Of a stretch of DNA of 64,000 bases, positions 53,701 through 64,000 are shown in pieces. The stretch is from Scolanthus callimorphus (taxonomy: Eukaryota > Cnidaria > Anthozoa > Actiniaria > Edwardsiidae): assembly GCA_033964015.1 (NCBI GenBank), contig CM066917.1, positions 31,819,951 to 31,883,950 on the forward strand. Reading direction: 5' to 3'. A program made the position numbers and the translations under genes. The stretch's first letter is position 1, and each line of letters starts with the position of its first letter. A model generated the notes under the pieces. The model was not told the DNA's origin and searched no databases. It saw only the letters and a list, made by a program, of their open reading frames with translations.

Positions 53701-56700
53701 AAAGTAATAAAATAAACTCCTCAGATTCTAATGGAAAACTCAAGTGGTGAATTTTAATGTCGCCTATGGAAAGGGAGATTTTAAAATCCAGAGGATTGGG
53801 TCAAACACCTTTTTTTTCATACAATCACTGGAAGCTCTGGAGGGATGTGGTTTGGGCTTATCCCATACTCATTCCATGGGGATCATATATTTTAGTTTGC
53901 CTTAAAGATGTGTTACCTTATTTATCTTCACAGGCAAAGTTGGCACAAGAAATCTACGACAAACTTCAGGCAACACTGATGACAAGAAAAATGTTTTGTG
54001 TCAGCTTGCCAATGTATCAGAGGTGAGATGGGACATTTGATTTTAACTAATGGTCTATGCAAGAACTAGGCAACCAAATGCAAAGCATGTTTGAATTATT
54101 TATTTTGCTATTGAATTGCATAGACAATTTGTTAGAAAGCAAACATTCTCCAGCTATGTACTAAAGAGTTGAGATATTCTAAACTACTGTAACTCTTCTC
54201 AAATTATTATGATCTCAGGATGTGACATTTGCTGGGGAATTTATCAAGAGAAATGGCCTGGGAAGCATTATAAATATGTTAGAAGGAAGGCCTGAGTAAG
54301 TAACTACAATATCTAAATCAAGATTTATTTCTAAGCTAAAATAATAAAATTGTGAAGGAAAATTTACCACTGGACCTCAACTTATGTTGCATACAATGTA
54401 TTTGTCTTCTTTAGTTGATTTTTATTTATTTATTTATTATTCGCAGAAGCCCAGAGGTCTGGCATATGCTTTGAAAGCCTTCCAGAGCTGATGGAGCACC
54501 CTGGAGTGTCATGGGATATCCTTACACATGGGTTCATAAAAAATGTTAGTATGAGTCAGATCTGTCATGACATTCGAGAGAATTATTTTATCTCCATCAA
54601 CCTTATGAACACTGTACCATAAAACCTTTCTTTAAAATGGTTTTCAATTCACTTTTTCTTAACAACAACAAAAACAATGATGATATTGTCATCTGTTAGT
54701 CCAGTCATTGGTTTCAATAGCAGGCAGCTATCGGTGGTTGTCTTCTTCACTGCTCTCATCTTCATTATTACTTCACTATTAAAGCAATAGAATACATGAA
54801 AATGTTCCTGTCCTGACTTGGGATGAAACTTGGAAACACAGTAGTGAGATACCAGTGCCCTAACACAAAATCAGCCATTTTTCTCACAAGATTGTTTCTC
54901 CTATGAACGTTATTTACAATTTGTAACTCCTGTTGTTGCTGATTGTATTTTTAGTTAACAATATTTGTCAACAAGAAGTCCTTAGCTGACCCAACTGTGC
55001 TGAAGAGGTGTTTTAGCATTTTGGAGTCTATTGTATCAAATAGGTGTGTATGATTTTATGTTCCATGTAAGCACCATATTTGAGGGGCTGTGAATGTGTG
55101 ATTTTAGATAAAGCTTGGAGGGAACGCACTGTACCATGGGCATAAATGAGGGGAGTAATAATATAAGAAATACCTTTTTTTCAGCCTTGTACTTCATCCT
55201 ATAGTAGAGAGAGAGGTTATATTTGAGAATCTAGTCCATCATCTACACAGGTAAGTATAAAACTATAAATAAAGAGAAAAAAACATTACAGCAATCATGC
55301 CAGATTTGATCAAAACAAGCAAACAAACAAATGTGTGCTTCAATCTTTTTTTTTTTCAGTGGAAATCAGGATATCCAGCTCAATGCTATTGCACTTATCA
55401 ACAGTTTGTTTATGAGAACTGATGCCAATAGCAAAGAGTGAGTTTATAATGATAATGCTATACAACTGAAGGTGGGATGACAGACCATTGCTTCCCTAGT
55501 CTCACAAGGTCTTATGGTCGTTTTTTTTGTGTGGGCTTGTCACCATTTTTATTTTTTGTTTTGGCTTATGGCCGTTTTTTTTTTGTGTGGTCTTATGGCC
55601 ATTTTTTTGTGTGTGTGGGCTTATGGCCGTTTTTTTTTGTCTGGTCTTATGGCCATTTGTGTGTGTGTGTGTGGTCTTATGGCCATTTGTGTGTGTGTGT
55701 GGTCTTATGGCCATTTGTGTGTGTGTGTGTGGTCTTTATGGCCATTGTGTGTGTGTGTGTGGTCTTATGGCCATTTGTGTGTGTGTGTGTGTCTGGTCTT
55801 ATGGCCATTTATTTGTGTGTGTGTGTGGTCTTATGGCCGGTTTGTGGCTTATGGCCATGTTTTTAAGTGGGCTTGTATGGCATTTTTTTAAATGGTTAGA
55901 CCGTCGTGTCTTCTCGGATTAGGACGTTAACCGTAGGTCCTCGTCTCTCACATGCACTACACTGACCGGAACCAGAGGGACGTCAAAGAACCACGGGGAC
56001 GTCGGAAGTTGCCCATCCTCAGTGCAGGGCTTACAACTTACTAACACACTACACTGACCAGGAACCTCATAATTGGAGCCTCGCTCTGTGAGGATTTCCC
56101 GCCGGAGAAAGTCGGAGAAAGCATCCATTTCCATCGGCTGATTTTGAGAATATAGAGAATGTTCTCGATTGAATTTGGTAATCAAATATGAAACTTTGTT
56201 TTTAGATGCTTATTAAGAAATTTCTACATGTAATTCATCTTCTAATATCAAACGAAAACAATAACAAGGGTGGCTGACACGCCTTTTCTCCAGCTGCTTT
56301 CAAGCAGATGTTTAACCTTGGGAATTGATTATCGCCATGTTGGCGCTCTCTTCTAAATCTATTTTGTTTTTATTCCAGCAATTTGCAGACCGCTTGTCCA
56401 AAACGGGAGTGCGGACATCTTTGCTTAATGTGAGTATGTCATTCTAAGACCTTTTTGGAAAGACATAAAAACTCCTAAAAACGTGTCTGCTCCTGTGCTA
56501 TCAATACTTCTCGCTTCTTATCTTTTTTCTGTCTACTACAGAACGTGCTAACAATTCGTGCTAACAAACCATCAAGGGTGAGATGGCCCACCAGCTGTAC
56601 GTCTTCCAAGCTTTGATATTCAGCCTGTTGAATGATCGAATACTGAACAAAGGCGCCCGCGGAACCAGGTGGGATAGTGTTTTGAATACATCCAGAAGAC

Positions 56701-59700
56701 CGTCCTAAGTGTTTCCCTATAGAACCCCTTCTAAATAGGTGTCACATACAGCGCCCGACAGAACTTTCTTAGAGAGGTGCCATTGGTGCCGCCCAAATAA
56801 AAATTCTAGTCGCCAAATAGTGAAGTTTGGTCGCCATACTAGAAATCTGGTCCCCATTTTAACGCTCGTATTATGCCGTTGACAGCTAATTTGAGATGGG
56901 CAATTTTGTAAAACCTGCAGACTAGGCCATTTTGCGTCAAGGTTGACATTTGTGCCCGCCGACCCCAAAATTTAATGGGCAACCTATTGTTTTCACTTAT
57001 GACGTCACTCCCGGCCTAGATATAGAGATAGATCCACCCTGATCCACTCGCGCCAGAACCGCTATTTTGTATACTACTCATGTCGCACGGTAAAACAAAA
57101 TGATTTACATCTCGTGCAGTATTTAAAATTGTACTGCCAGCGCGTGTTACTCTCAACAACACGCAGCACTAAAAGCGTGCGTTGTCCGAATATCCAAATT
57201 TATTATTCAGCACATCGATGCACTGCCCAAATAATTATGGTCATTGGCACGCCAATAGCTGACTTCTGTGCATGATATATATCCTGCGATATCCGTCATG
57301 AGGGAAATATGATGTGTTGAGCTTGAATATAATAAACAAAAGTAGTGTTTTGTCAGGGGTTTTTGTGCTATCGATGTGCTGAATAATAAAACCATTATCC
57401 TGCTCGATTTTTTGCAGAATATCGTCTGATTTAGCCAACTCGGGACTGCTTCCCTCGTCGGCTAAATATCAGACGATATTCTGCGCAATCTCGCAGGATA
57501 ATGTTTAAATATACCTGAAAACCATGTTTCTTATCAAATATACGACCGGTTTCGCAAAACAAATACGTATGGGGTTTTGGAGATTAAGAGTTCTTGTTTC
57601 TGAGCAACAAAACATCAATCGGCGAATTTTGCTCGTTTTCTATGAACATGCTTGTTCCCAGTTTATGCGTTTTTTTCTAATCCACCACGATTCGACATCC
57701 ACAATCTCATTCATATGGAAACATTAATTGCCCCCTTTATTTCCAACAGATGCAAAACGAGAATCTAGATCTGCTACGTAAGAAAGCGTTTGAGTCTGAA
57801 TCCGTGATGGTATGGCAGGCCGGCCCCTCTCACAGGCAGGTCCACCACGCCATGATTACAAGCGCCTAGGATTCGTGGTAATTAGTTGCACATTGGATTT
57901 TCAGATTTTTCAATCGGCAGATGATCTCGGGGAGAGGGGTAATTTTAGCGATGGTGCAAAGGAACAAATGAAGGGTCAATCTCCATGAGATCGCTACAGA
58001 AATCGCACCAGAGATTGCTACAGAGATCGCACCAGAGATCGCTACAGAAATCGCGCCAGAGATTGCTACAGAGATCGCACCAGAGATCCTACAGAGATCG
58101 CTACAGAGATCGCACCACAGATCGCTACAGAGATCGCTACAAAAATCGCACTTCAAATTTTTCAATCGGAAGATAATCTCGGGAAAAGGGGAAATTTAGC
58201 GATTGCGCAAAGGAACAAATGAAGGTCATCGAAAAATATGAGATAGTCCTTTTAACTTTTATAAGCTGATCATAACACTTATGCTGTGGCGGAATGAGGG
58301 CACATGTTGCCCGCGAAACACACTCTTGTGGCTTTGAAATGTTTCTGCCCTGGAGCCAAAATATGTTTGGCTTTCCGACACAACTTGTTGCGCGCATGTT
58401 GCTAAATCGGTAGACATCAAGGATGCATGTTTCCAGCAACAATATTGTGCGCATTAACCTTCTTTACAAATGATGCGCGCGCGCGTCGAAAACAACAGAG
58501 GCTGTAAAACTACTGAAGAGCTCGCTCGGTAAACAAGATGAGGGATGATGGAGGCTTACCGAGTTTTCCTTGGCACTGACTCTATGGCATAGTTGAAGCT
58601 CGACATTATATAAAGAATTGTGTAGAATAAGGGCTATTACAGATGTAGAGTTTGATGATTACTAAGAGTTTGATGAATACTAATCTACCTCTCTCCCTGG
58701 TTCCTACACACCCACATTCGAAGGTGCGGTATTTTTCACAGGAGTAATGACAACTGCGTCTTTTTTGTTGTTTAGAATTTCGAGAACCCGTTGCTGGATT
58801 TCAGTGAGATTCCACCAGTCTTCTCCCCATGCACGCCATGACGTATTTGCAAGAAAATACGAGGACAAATACGCTAAGGTACGAAGGAGTATCCGGTAGG
58901 ACTTTCAAATATCTTCCAGATAATTCATGGCCGTAGAAGTTTTGGTTAGGGGGGCATTCGCTCGTAATCTCGTTTGTTTGTATCACAAGGGTTATTTTTA
59001 TTGAACAAATAAACTACCCTTCTTGCCCCCCCCCCCCCATGCATAAAATGCCCCAAGGGCTTGCGGAAGTGCAGCTGTGTTTTTGTCCGCAGTTTAGATT
59101 TCGCGCGCTTTTGAGAATTTTTAGTATTTTCCATTTTCTAGATGGTTTACGAGAATCTGACGCGCGGAGACGAGTATGAATGTCCCTTTGTGCAGTGCAG
59201 CATCGCGTTAACCAGATGCTTTGGCGAAGAAGTCCTGAAGATTACCGGTGAACCACGTATGTAGAAAAGTCTTTGGCAAAAAACATTAACGCGAAGGGGA
59301 TGATGGTTAGGCCCATAATCCTCTGCTTCACCGAAAGTGTAGTCAGTAGAGCTATTTTTTCTGCTAATATCGCATTGATGACGAGAAGGCGATTGCCGCC
59401 TTTTTGGCGATTGCCGCCTTTTTGGCGATTGCCGTTACTAGCTAGCATCACTAGCTCTTGCGTCACTAGCGTCACCAGCTAGCCTCACTAGCTTGCGTCA
59501 CTAGCTTGCGTCACTAGCTTGCATCAATAGCTTGCATCAGTACTTGCGTCACTAGCGTGCTTCAACAGCATGCGTCACTAGCTTGCGTCACTAGCTTGCG
59601 TCACTAGCTTGCGTCTCTAGCTTGCGTCACTAGCTTGCGTCACTACTTGCATCAGTAGCTTGCATCAGTAGCTTGCGTCACTAGCTTGCGTCACTAGCGT

Positions 59701-62700
59701 GCGTCACTAGCGTGCTTCAACAGCATGCTCACTAGCTTGCGTCACTAGCTTGCGTCACTAGCTTGCGTCACCAGCTAGCCTCACTAGCTTGCGTCACTAG
59801 CTTGCGTCACTAGCTTGCGTCACTAGCTTGCGTCACCAGCTAGCCTCACTATCTTGCGTCACTAGCTTGCGTCACTAGCTTGCGTCACTAGCTTGCGTCA
59901 CCAGCTAGCCTCACTAGCTTGCGTCACTAGCTTGCATCACTAGCTTGCGTCACTAGCTTGCATCACTATCTTGCGTCACTAGCTTGCCTCACTACGCTTT
60001 CGTCACTAGCTTGCGTCACCAGCTAGCCTCACTACTTGCGTCACTAGCTTGCATCACCAGCTTGCGTCAGCAGCTTGCGTCACTAGCTTGCGTCACTAGC
60101 TTGCGTCACTAGCTTGCGTCACTAGCTTGCGTCTCTAGCTTGCGTCACTAGCTTGCGTCACTAGCTTGCATCACCAGCTAGCCTCACTAGCTTGCGTCAC
60201 TAGCTTGCGTCACCAGCTAGCCTCACTAGCTTGCGTCACTAGCTTGCGTCACTAGCTTGCGTCACTAGCTTGCATCACTAGCTAGCCTCACTAGCTTGCG
60301 TCACTAGCTTGCGTCACTAGCTTGCGTCTCTAGCTTGCGTCACTAGCTTGCGTCACTAGCTTGCATCACCAGCTAGCCTCACTAGCTTGCGTCACTAGCT
60401 TGCGTCACTAGCTTGCGTCACTAGCTTGCATCACTAGCTAGCCTCACTAGCTTGCGTCACTAGCTTGCGTCACCAGCTAGCCTCACTATCTTGCGTCACT
60501 AGCTTGCGTCACTAGCTTGCGTCACTAGCTTGCATCACTAGCTTGCGTCACTAGCTTGCATCACTATCTTGCGTCACTAGCTTGCGTCACTAGCTTGCGT
60601 CACTAGCTTGCGTCACTAGCTTGCATCACCAGCTAGCCTCACTAGCTTGCGTCACTAGCTTGCGTCACTCTAGCTTGCGTCACTAGCTTGCATCACTAGC
60701 TAGCCTCACTAGCTTGCGTCACTAGCTTGCGTCACCACTAGCCTCACTATCTTGCGTCACTAGCTTGCGTCACTAGCTTGCGTCACTAGCTTGCATCACT
60801 AGCTTGCGTCACTAGCTTGCATCACTATCTTGCGTCACTAGCTTGCGTCACTAGCTTGCGTCACTAGCTTGCGTCACTAGCTTGCATCAGTAGCTTGCGT
60901 CACTAGCTTGCGTCACTAGCTTGCATCACTAGCTAGCCTCACTAGCTTGCGTCACTAGCTTGCGTCACTAGCTTGCGTCTCTAGCTTGCGTCACTAGCTT
61001 GCGTCACTAGCTTGCATCACCAGCTAGCCTCACTAGCTGCGTCACTAGCTTGCGTCACCAGCTAGCCTCACTATCTTGCGTCACTAGCTTGCGTCACTAG
61101 CTTGCGTCACTAGCTTGCATCACTAGCTTGCGTCACTAGCTTGCATCACTATCTTGCGTCACTAGCTTGCGTCACTAGCTTGCGTCACTAGCTTGCGTCA
61201 CTAGCTTGCATCACCAGCTAGCCTCACTAGCTTGCGTCACTAGCTTGCGTCACTAGCTTGCGTCACTAGCTTGCATCACTAGCTAGCCTCACTAGCTTGC
61301 GTCACTAGCTTGCGTCACCAGCTAGCCTCACTATCTTGCGTCACTAGCTTGCGTCACTAGCTTGCGTCACTAGCTTGCATCACTAGCTTGCGTCACTAGC
61401 TTGCATCACTATCTTGCGTCACTAGCTTGCGTCACTAGCTTGCGTCACTAGCTTGCGTCACCAGCTAGCCTCACTAGCTTGCGTCACTAGCTTGCACCAG
61501 TAGCTTGCGTCACTAGCGTGCTTCAACAGCATGCGTCACTAGCTTGCGTAACTAGCTTGCGTCTCTAGCTTGCGTCACCAGCTAGCATCACTAGCTTGCG
61601 TCACTAACATGCGTACTGGCTTGTTAAGACGTGTGAATTGCGCAAATGCGCTCCCTGATGAAGGTTGTATGTCGACTGTTAATTTGGTCCAGTTATCCTA
61701 GGAAATTACCTATTGTAATCTAACTAACGATCACCTTTCACGTATGATTTGTCTCTTGCGTGGTTTAGCAACGAGGCGAGTGAAGAATACTATCCAATCT
61801 TCTTCACTACCGACAACGCGTGAGGAGTTCTACTGTATCTGTATTCAACTGGTGAACAAGACTTGGCGAGAGATGAAAGCATCGACCGCGGACTTTAACA
61901 GGGTATATATATTGACCAAACATTACTAGGAGTTATGACTTCATAGCATAATGCGGCCCAATATTGTGACGTCATAACATATCGTAACCGAGGCAACCTA
62001 TTTGCCAGATGAGGTTCACGAGCATCCCTCGCATCATTTTACGAGATATACATTTTTAACTCGTGGATATGCAAATCATGGGAACGAGCTCTCGTGATGG
62101 GCGCGATGCCACCCACTCACTCACACCACTCGCTTACTCGACTAAACTCGACCAAGGGCGACAGGATAATTAGGTTCCTTTTTTTTTTCTCTTCAATTTT
62201 ATCTCAGTCCGGTCATAGCTGAGCAACCAACTTGAACAAACTTGTCGATTTAAATTACCACAGTTATGTCATGCCTATCCAACGGATGAAAGTAAAAAGA
62301 CCAAATGTTAATATTGAAACCGTATTTCTGATGGCCTTGGTTTTGTATTGATAGTGATGGCCAATGTTAAGAGCAATAGTGCGCTCTCTCGCCGAGAGAC
62401 CTCGACAATGGAGCAATTCAAGGTAACATATAACGTGTTTTTTTTTACTCATTTTGTTTTCAGTACTACTGACTCAGTTGCATGACCAGATTGCCAGCGA
62501 ATTTTTCACCAAACGACGCCATTTTCATGTTGAGAGCAAAAGAAAATCTGCAAAAAGGACGCGCGGAACACTAAACCTCAATTAGGCTTATTGCTAGTAT
62601 TATTATCTGTTGTCATCGCTTTTATTCTTTTCTTTACAGAGCTACGTGTTCAGTCTAGCTTTGCCCAATCATCAAGCTCATGCAACAAGAATTTCATGAA

Positions 62701-62735
62701 CGAAATGTGTTGGAGTTGAAAGCCAAGCCAGTAGT
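50763..62735 (+). CDS. ELMO: ELMO / CED-12 engulfment and motility protein (3' part beyond or unresolved)
   Basis: ELMO proteins bind DOCK1-type GEFs and RhoG to activate Rac in phagocytosis and migration. Exons: 50763-50833 ([20 protein letters not shown]), 51427-51469, 52525-52592, 53227-53277, 53934-54022, 54219-54295, 54447-54544, 54955-55043, 55185-55250, 55360-55437, about 56378-56430, 56542-56668, 57750-57877, 58776-58878, 59142-59256, 61769-61902; tentative 62464-62528 and 62640-62735. Landmarks: [104 protein letters not shown]. The N-terminal Ras-binding region, armadillo repeats and ELMO domain are covered; the PH domain and Pro-rich tail are not seen. At least ten 1-nt deletions or phase mismatches interrupt it, far more per base than its neighbours. 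Confidence 0.88.
51137..51328. mobile_element. MITE, best full copy of GGAAATTCCAGAGGG family
   Basis: TGTGTTCCAAAAAATATCCA then TCCCCCCAACGGAAGGG pairs with CCTTCCGTAGGAAGGTATGG then ATAATTTCTGGAAACACA. TIR is about 38 bp and the centre reads AAAAATACAGTATTTGTATG. About 190 bp, in ELMO intron 1. Confidence 0.85.
52046..52417. mobile_element. MITE with about 90-bp TIRs (TACCGTCGGTTGCA ends)
   Basis: TACCGTCGGTTGCATTCTAC then CCGTCTACACG...AAAAACATGTTCTGTC is mirrored by GACAGAACATGTTTTTGACG then TGATGTAGACGGGTAGC-TGCAACCGACGGTA. Pairing continues inward through AACTTCGAAGTTTTGACAGT. It lies in ELMO intron 2. A divergent half copy is at 15895-15985. Confidence 0.85.
52686..52910. mobile_element. 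MITE copy, GGAAATTCC family, with internal insertion
   Basis: The left part (GTTTCCAGAAATCTCCTCCC ... GGGATTGGGAATTCCAGAGG ... CATAGAAATACTGTATTTTT) and right end (GGATGGATATTTTCTGGAAC) match the family. About 65 bp around TTAGGCATAAAAAGTAAATT replaces the usual second half. Confidence 0.7.
53757..53885. mobile_element. Diverged GGAAATTCC-family MITE fragment
   Basis: TATGGAAAGGGAGATTTTAA then AATCCAGAGGATTGGG and TCATACAATCACTGGAAG, ending CATTCCATGGGGATCATATA, follow the layout of the family at low identity. Confidence 0.4.
55497..55870 (+). repeat. Tandem array of GGTCTTATGGCCATTTGTGTGTG units
   Basis: About twelve units of roughly 27-35 bp, each TTATGGCC(A/G)TTT followed by a (TG)n or T-run tract of variable length. 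The variable TG/T tract gives the length variation. Cys/Val/Leu-rich frames through it are artefacts. It lies in the ELMO intron between exons 10 and 11. Confidence 0.9.
57393..57503. repeat. 111-bp inverted repeat in ELMO intron
   Basis: CATTATCCTGCTCGATTTTT then TGCAGAATATCGTCTGATTT pairs with ATCAGACGATATTCTGCGCA then ATCTCGCAGGATAATG. A second pair lies outside it: TTATTATTCAGCACATCGAT (57200) with ATCGATGTGCTGAATAATAA (57370). Probably a nested foldback element. Confidence 0.8.
57898..58225 (+). repeat. 24-bp tandem repeat flanked by a direct duplication of about 85 bp
   Basis: The core (about 57990-58145) is made of GAGATCGCTACAGAAATCGC-ACCA-like units built from a 12-bp GAGATCGCTACA/CACCA motif. 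On both sides sits the same sequence: TTTTTCAATCGGCAGATGAT ... GCAAAGGAACAAATGAAGG at 57903-57975 and TTTTTCAATCGGAAGATAAT ... GCAAAGGAACAAATGAAGG at 58157-58224. Lies in ELMO intron 13. Confidence 0.85.
59390..59440 (+). repeat. Three copies of an 18-bp unit (GGCGATTGCCGCCTTTTT)
   Basis: AGGCGATTGCCGCCTTTTTG is repeated in tandem just before the 13-bp array; the third copy is truncated at GATTGCCG. Confidence 0.8.
59443..61613 (+). repeat. 13-bp satellite array (TCACTAGCTTGCG), about 2.2 kb, in ELMO intron
   Basis: Nearly the whole span is TCACTAGCTTGCG with recurring variants: TCACCAGCTAGCC, TCACTATCTTGCG, TCTCTAGCTTGCG, TCACTAGCTTGCA, and at both ends GCGTGCTTCAACAGCATGCG. By length this is about 165 units. 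Variants recur in the same order in longer blocks (for example the blocks around 60470-60640, 60730-60900, 61060-61220 and 61310-61470), showing higher-order amplification of units about 200-300 bp long. Lies between the ELMO exons at 59142-59256 and 61769-61902. A few units are 1-2 bp short. Confidence 0.95.
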
Positions 62736-63200
62736 GTAAGTTTTGTCCGTTCTGTGCTTCTCGATTGTCACAGTTCTTTACTTCATTATCAGTGAAAGGC
62801 GTAGGGTCATGCCAACGGACACATTTATAAGACGGACATCTGGTGTTACTGTACTTATACTCTGTTTATTACTGTACAAACGACACCTCCCTAATGCAGA
62901 CACCCTTTCCACTCAAACTAAACTCGCTTAAAGACCCGTTTACACTTGCGGTTTTGCTGCAATTTTTGTCGCGTGAGTCACGGGCGTTTTTTCTCGCACG
63001 TACGCGTCAACTGAAAATCACTAATGTGCAATACTATTGGGCGCGATCTGCCGCGATTTTTTGTCGTGTGATGTCGCGGAGATTTTAACTTGATGAAAAT
63101 TTGAAGAAAAGAGCACAGAAATCGCACCGATTTGCATCTCACAAGAGAGTTGGAATTGCAACTCGCGAGAGAAAAATCGCCGCGAACTGTCATAGCCTCT

Positions 63201-63500
63201 AGCCGGCGTTTGTCATTGTTTTACGAGAAAATACCTGGAGTTTGTTGTTCGAGGCGCCATCTTGGATTTCTGTACGCTCGGTCGACCTGGCACGAGTTTT
63301 AAAACGAGGCCAGCCGGATGCCGGAATAGCCGGGAAACTACAGTTCTTTCCGTTGACCCCCGGCGCGTGCCTACTTCCGGCTGGCCTCGTTTTAAAACTC
63401 GTGCCAGGTCGACCGCGCGTACAGAAATCCAAGATGGCGCCTCGAACAACAAACTCCAGGTATTTTCGCCGTTAAAACACTGACAAACTAAACGCCGGCT
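63201..63500. mobile_element. 300-bp foldback element with arms of about 140 bp
   Basis: AGCCGGCGTT (63201) and AACGCCGGCT (63500) are the ends. Inside, TTGTTGTTCGAGGCGCCATC pairs with GATGGCGCCTCGAACAACAA, and GTCGACCTGGCACGAGTTTT pairs with AAAACTCGTGCCAGGTCGAC. The centre lies near 63350 (ACTACAGTTCTTTCCGTTGA). ORFs on both strands read the same sequence twice. Confidence 0.9.
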
Positions 63501-63931
63501 AGCAGGCTAACTGTCACTGCTCGTTTACTTTCTGTCGATTTCTGGAAACCATGTGATTAAAGGAAGTTGTCATTTTAGAGGCATCTGTAGTCCCTTAGAT
63601 TGAATAATTACCTGATTTATGTCGAAAGTCTATAGGAGTTACCAGAAACATATAAGTGAGTTGAAACGTGTAACAGCGCGACAACCTGCGAACAACTCGC
63701 GATCAATAAACACCATATTTGGAAAGCATCAGGTTCTTCGTTTAGCCAATCAGCAACGGGAGATTTGATTCGTCATGTTTTCAAAATAACGCGCGCGTAC
63801 CCCTCACAACAGAACAGAAGCACAAAAGCTTAGTTCGCTGTTATACTTCCATGCTCAAAACCCCATCAAAAACTTTTTTTATCTTAACTTTTAATTGCTA
63901 TTCTCGTAATATGATCGACTGATTTGCCATA

Positions 63932-64000
63932 GTAATAATAATAATAACCTTTATTTATATAGCGCCTAAACAATACCTGTCCTAAGCGCTTTACAATAAT
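63932..64000 (-). mobile_element. 3' tail of a LINE/SINE (AAGCGCT ... GGCGCTATATAAATAAAGG)
   Basis: On the minus strand the segment reads ATTATTGTAAAGCGCTTAGG ... TAGGCGCTATATAAATAAAG followed by TTATTATTATTATTA. This is the common tail layout of L2/CR1-related LINEs and their SINEs, ending in a short tandem repeat. The body would lie beyond the right edge. Confidence 0.6.

Larger units (their letters stand above)
62736..64000. other. ELMO intron or downstream region: repeats, no recognisable exon
   Basis: No PH-domain or Pro-rich ELMO exon could be recognised. Contents: GC-rich segment 62935-63190 with GTCGCGTG/CGCGAGAG words typical of a CCCGTTTACACTTGCGG-ended repeat, the hairpin element 63201-63500, unique sequence, and a LINE-like tail at the right edge. 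Confidence 0.5.

Noticed and set aside
55477..55922. Cys/Val-rich membrane protein ORFs
   Set aside because: Three overlapping frames read the same (TG)n-containing tandem repeat; no splice or family evidence.
50763..62735. ELMO as an old pseudogene
   Set aside because: Apart from single-base deletions, the exons keep splice sites and conserved residues; old decay should also show nonsense and splice-site substitutions. A recent pseudogene cannot be excluded.
63199..63483. Four similar ORFs with LFEAPSWISVR
   Set aside because: They are mirror translations of the two arms of one inverted repeat.

Overview
The window is nuclear DNA from an intron-rich animal. Seven or eight conserved metazoan genes are split by canonical GT-AG introns at positions that look ancestral, and they are embedded in dense non-autonomous DNA transposons, a BEL/Pao retrotransposon and two large satellite arrays. 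The style (human-like exon structure, compact genes, many short inverted-repeat elements) suggests an invertebrate, with an anthozoan cnidarian as my best guess. That placement is inference, because nothing in the window fixes the taxon.

Layout: 1-3077 (-) is the uninterrupted 5' part of a BEL/Pao polyprotein that runs off the left edge. It sits in an intron of the m-AAA protease gene AFG3L2 (4225-12158, -), whose last exons must lie left of the window. A 60-bp satellite (about 4380-5890) occupies the adjacent AFG3L2 intron. A KIAA1143-like gene (12549-15061, +) starts about 390 bp away, divergently. Inositol monophosphatase (15603-20027, -) converges on it. After a transposon-rich gap come an ASRGL1-like asparaginase/isoaspartyl peptidase (24250-30323, +), an ML-domain (NPC2/GM2A-like) secreted lipid-binding protein (33887-37219, +), a further transposon-rich gap, a syntrophin (42479-47588, -), a CYTH/thiamine-triphosphatase-like gene (48506-50084, -), and an ELMO/CED-12 gene (50763 to beyond the right part, +). 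One ELMO intron holds a roughly 2.2-kb satellite of 13-bp units.

The genes are unrelated housekeeping or signalling genes and do not form a functional cluster. AFG3L2 is mitochondrial, IMPA recycles inositol, ASRGL1 cleaves isoaspartyl or Asn bonds, ML binds lipid, syntrophin is a dystrophin-complex scaffold, and ELMO is a DOCK/Rac GEF partner. AFG3L2/KIAA1143 and THTPA/ELMO are divergent pairs with short shared upstream regions.

The most important technical signal is that most of the conserved genes carry one or more apparent single-base indels, almost all deletions and most at short homopolymers, with splice sites and protein similarity otherwise intact. They are densest in ELMO. Meanwhile the retrotransposon keeps about 1,025 open codons. 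This looks like a long-read assembly with residual errors rather than widespread pseudogenisation. Gene models are therefore given as exon sets, with the positions of the breaks stated.
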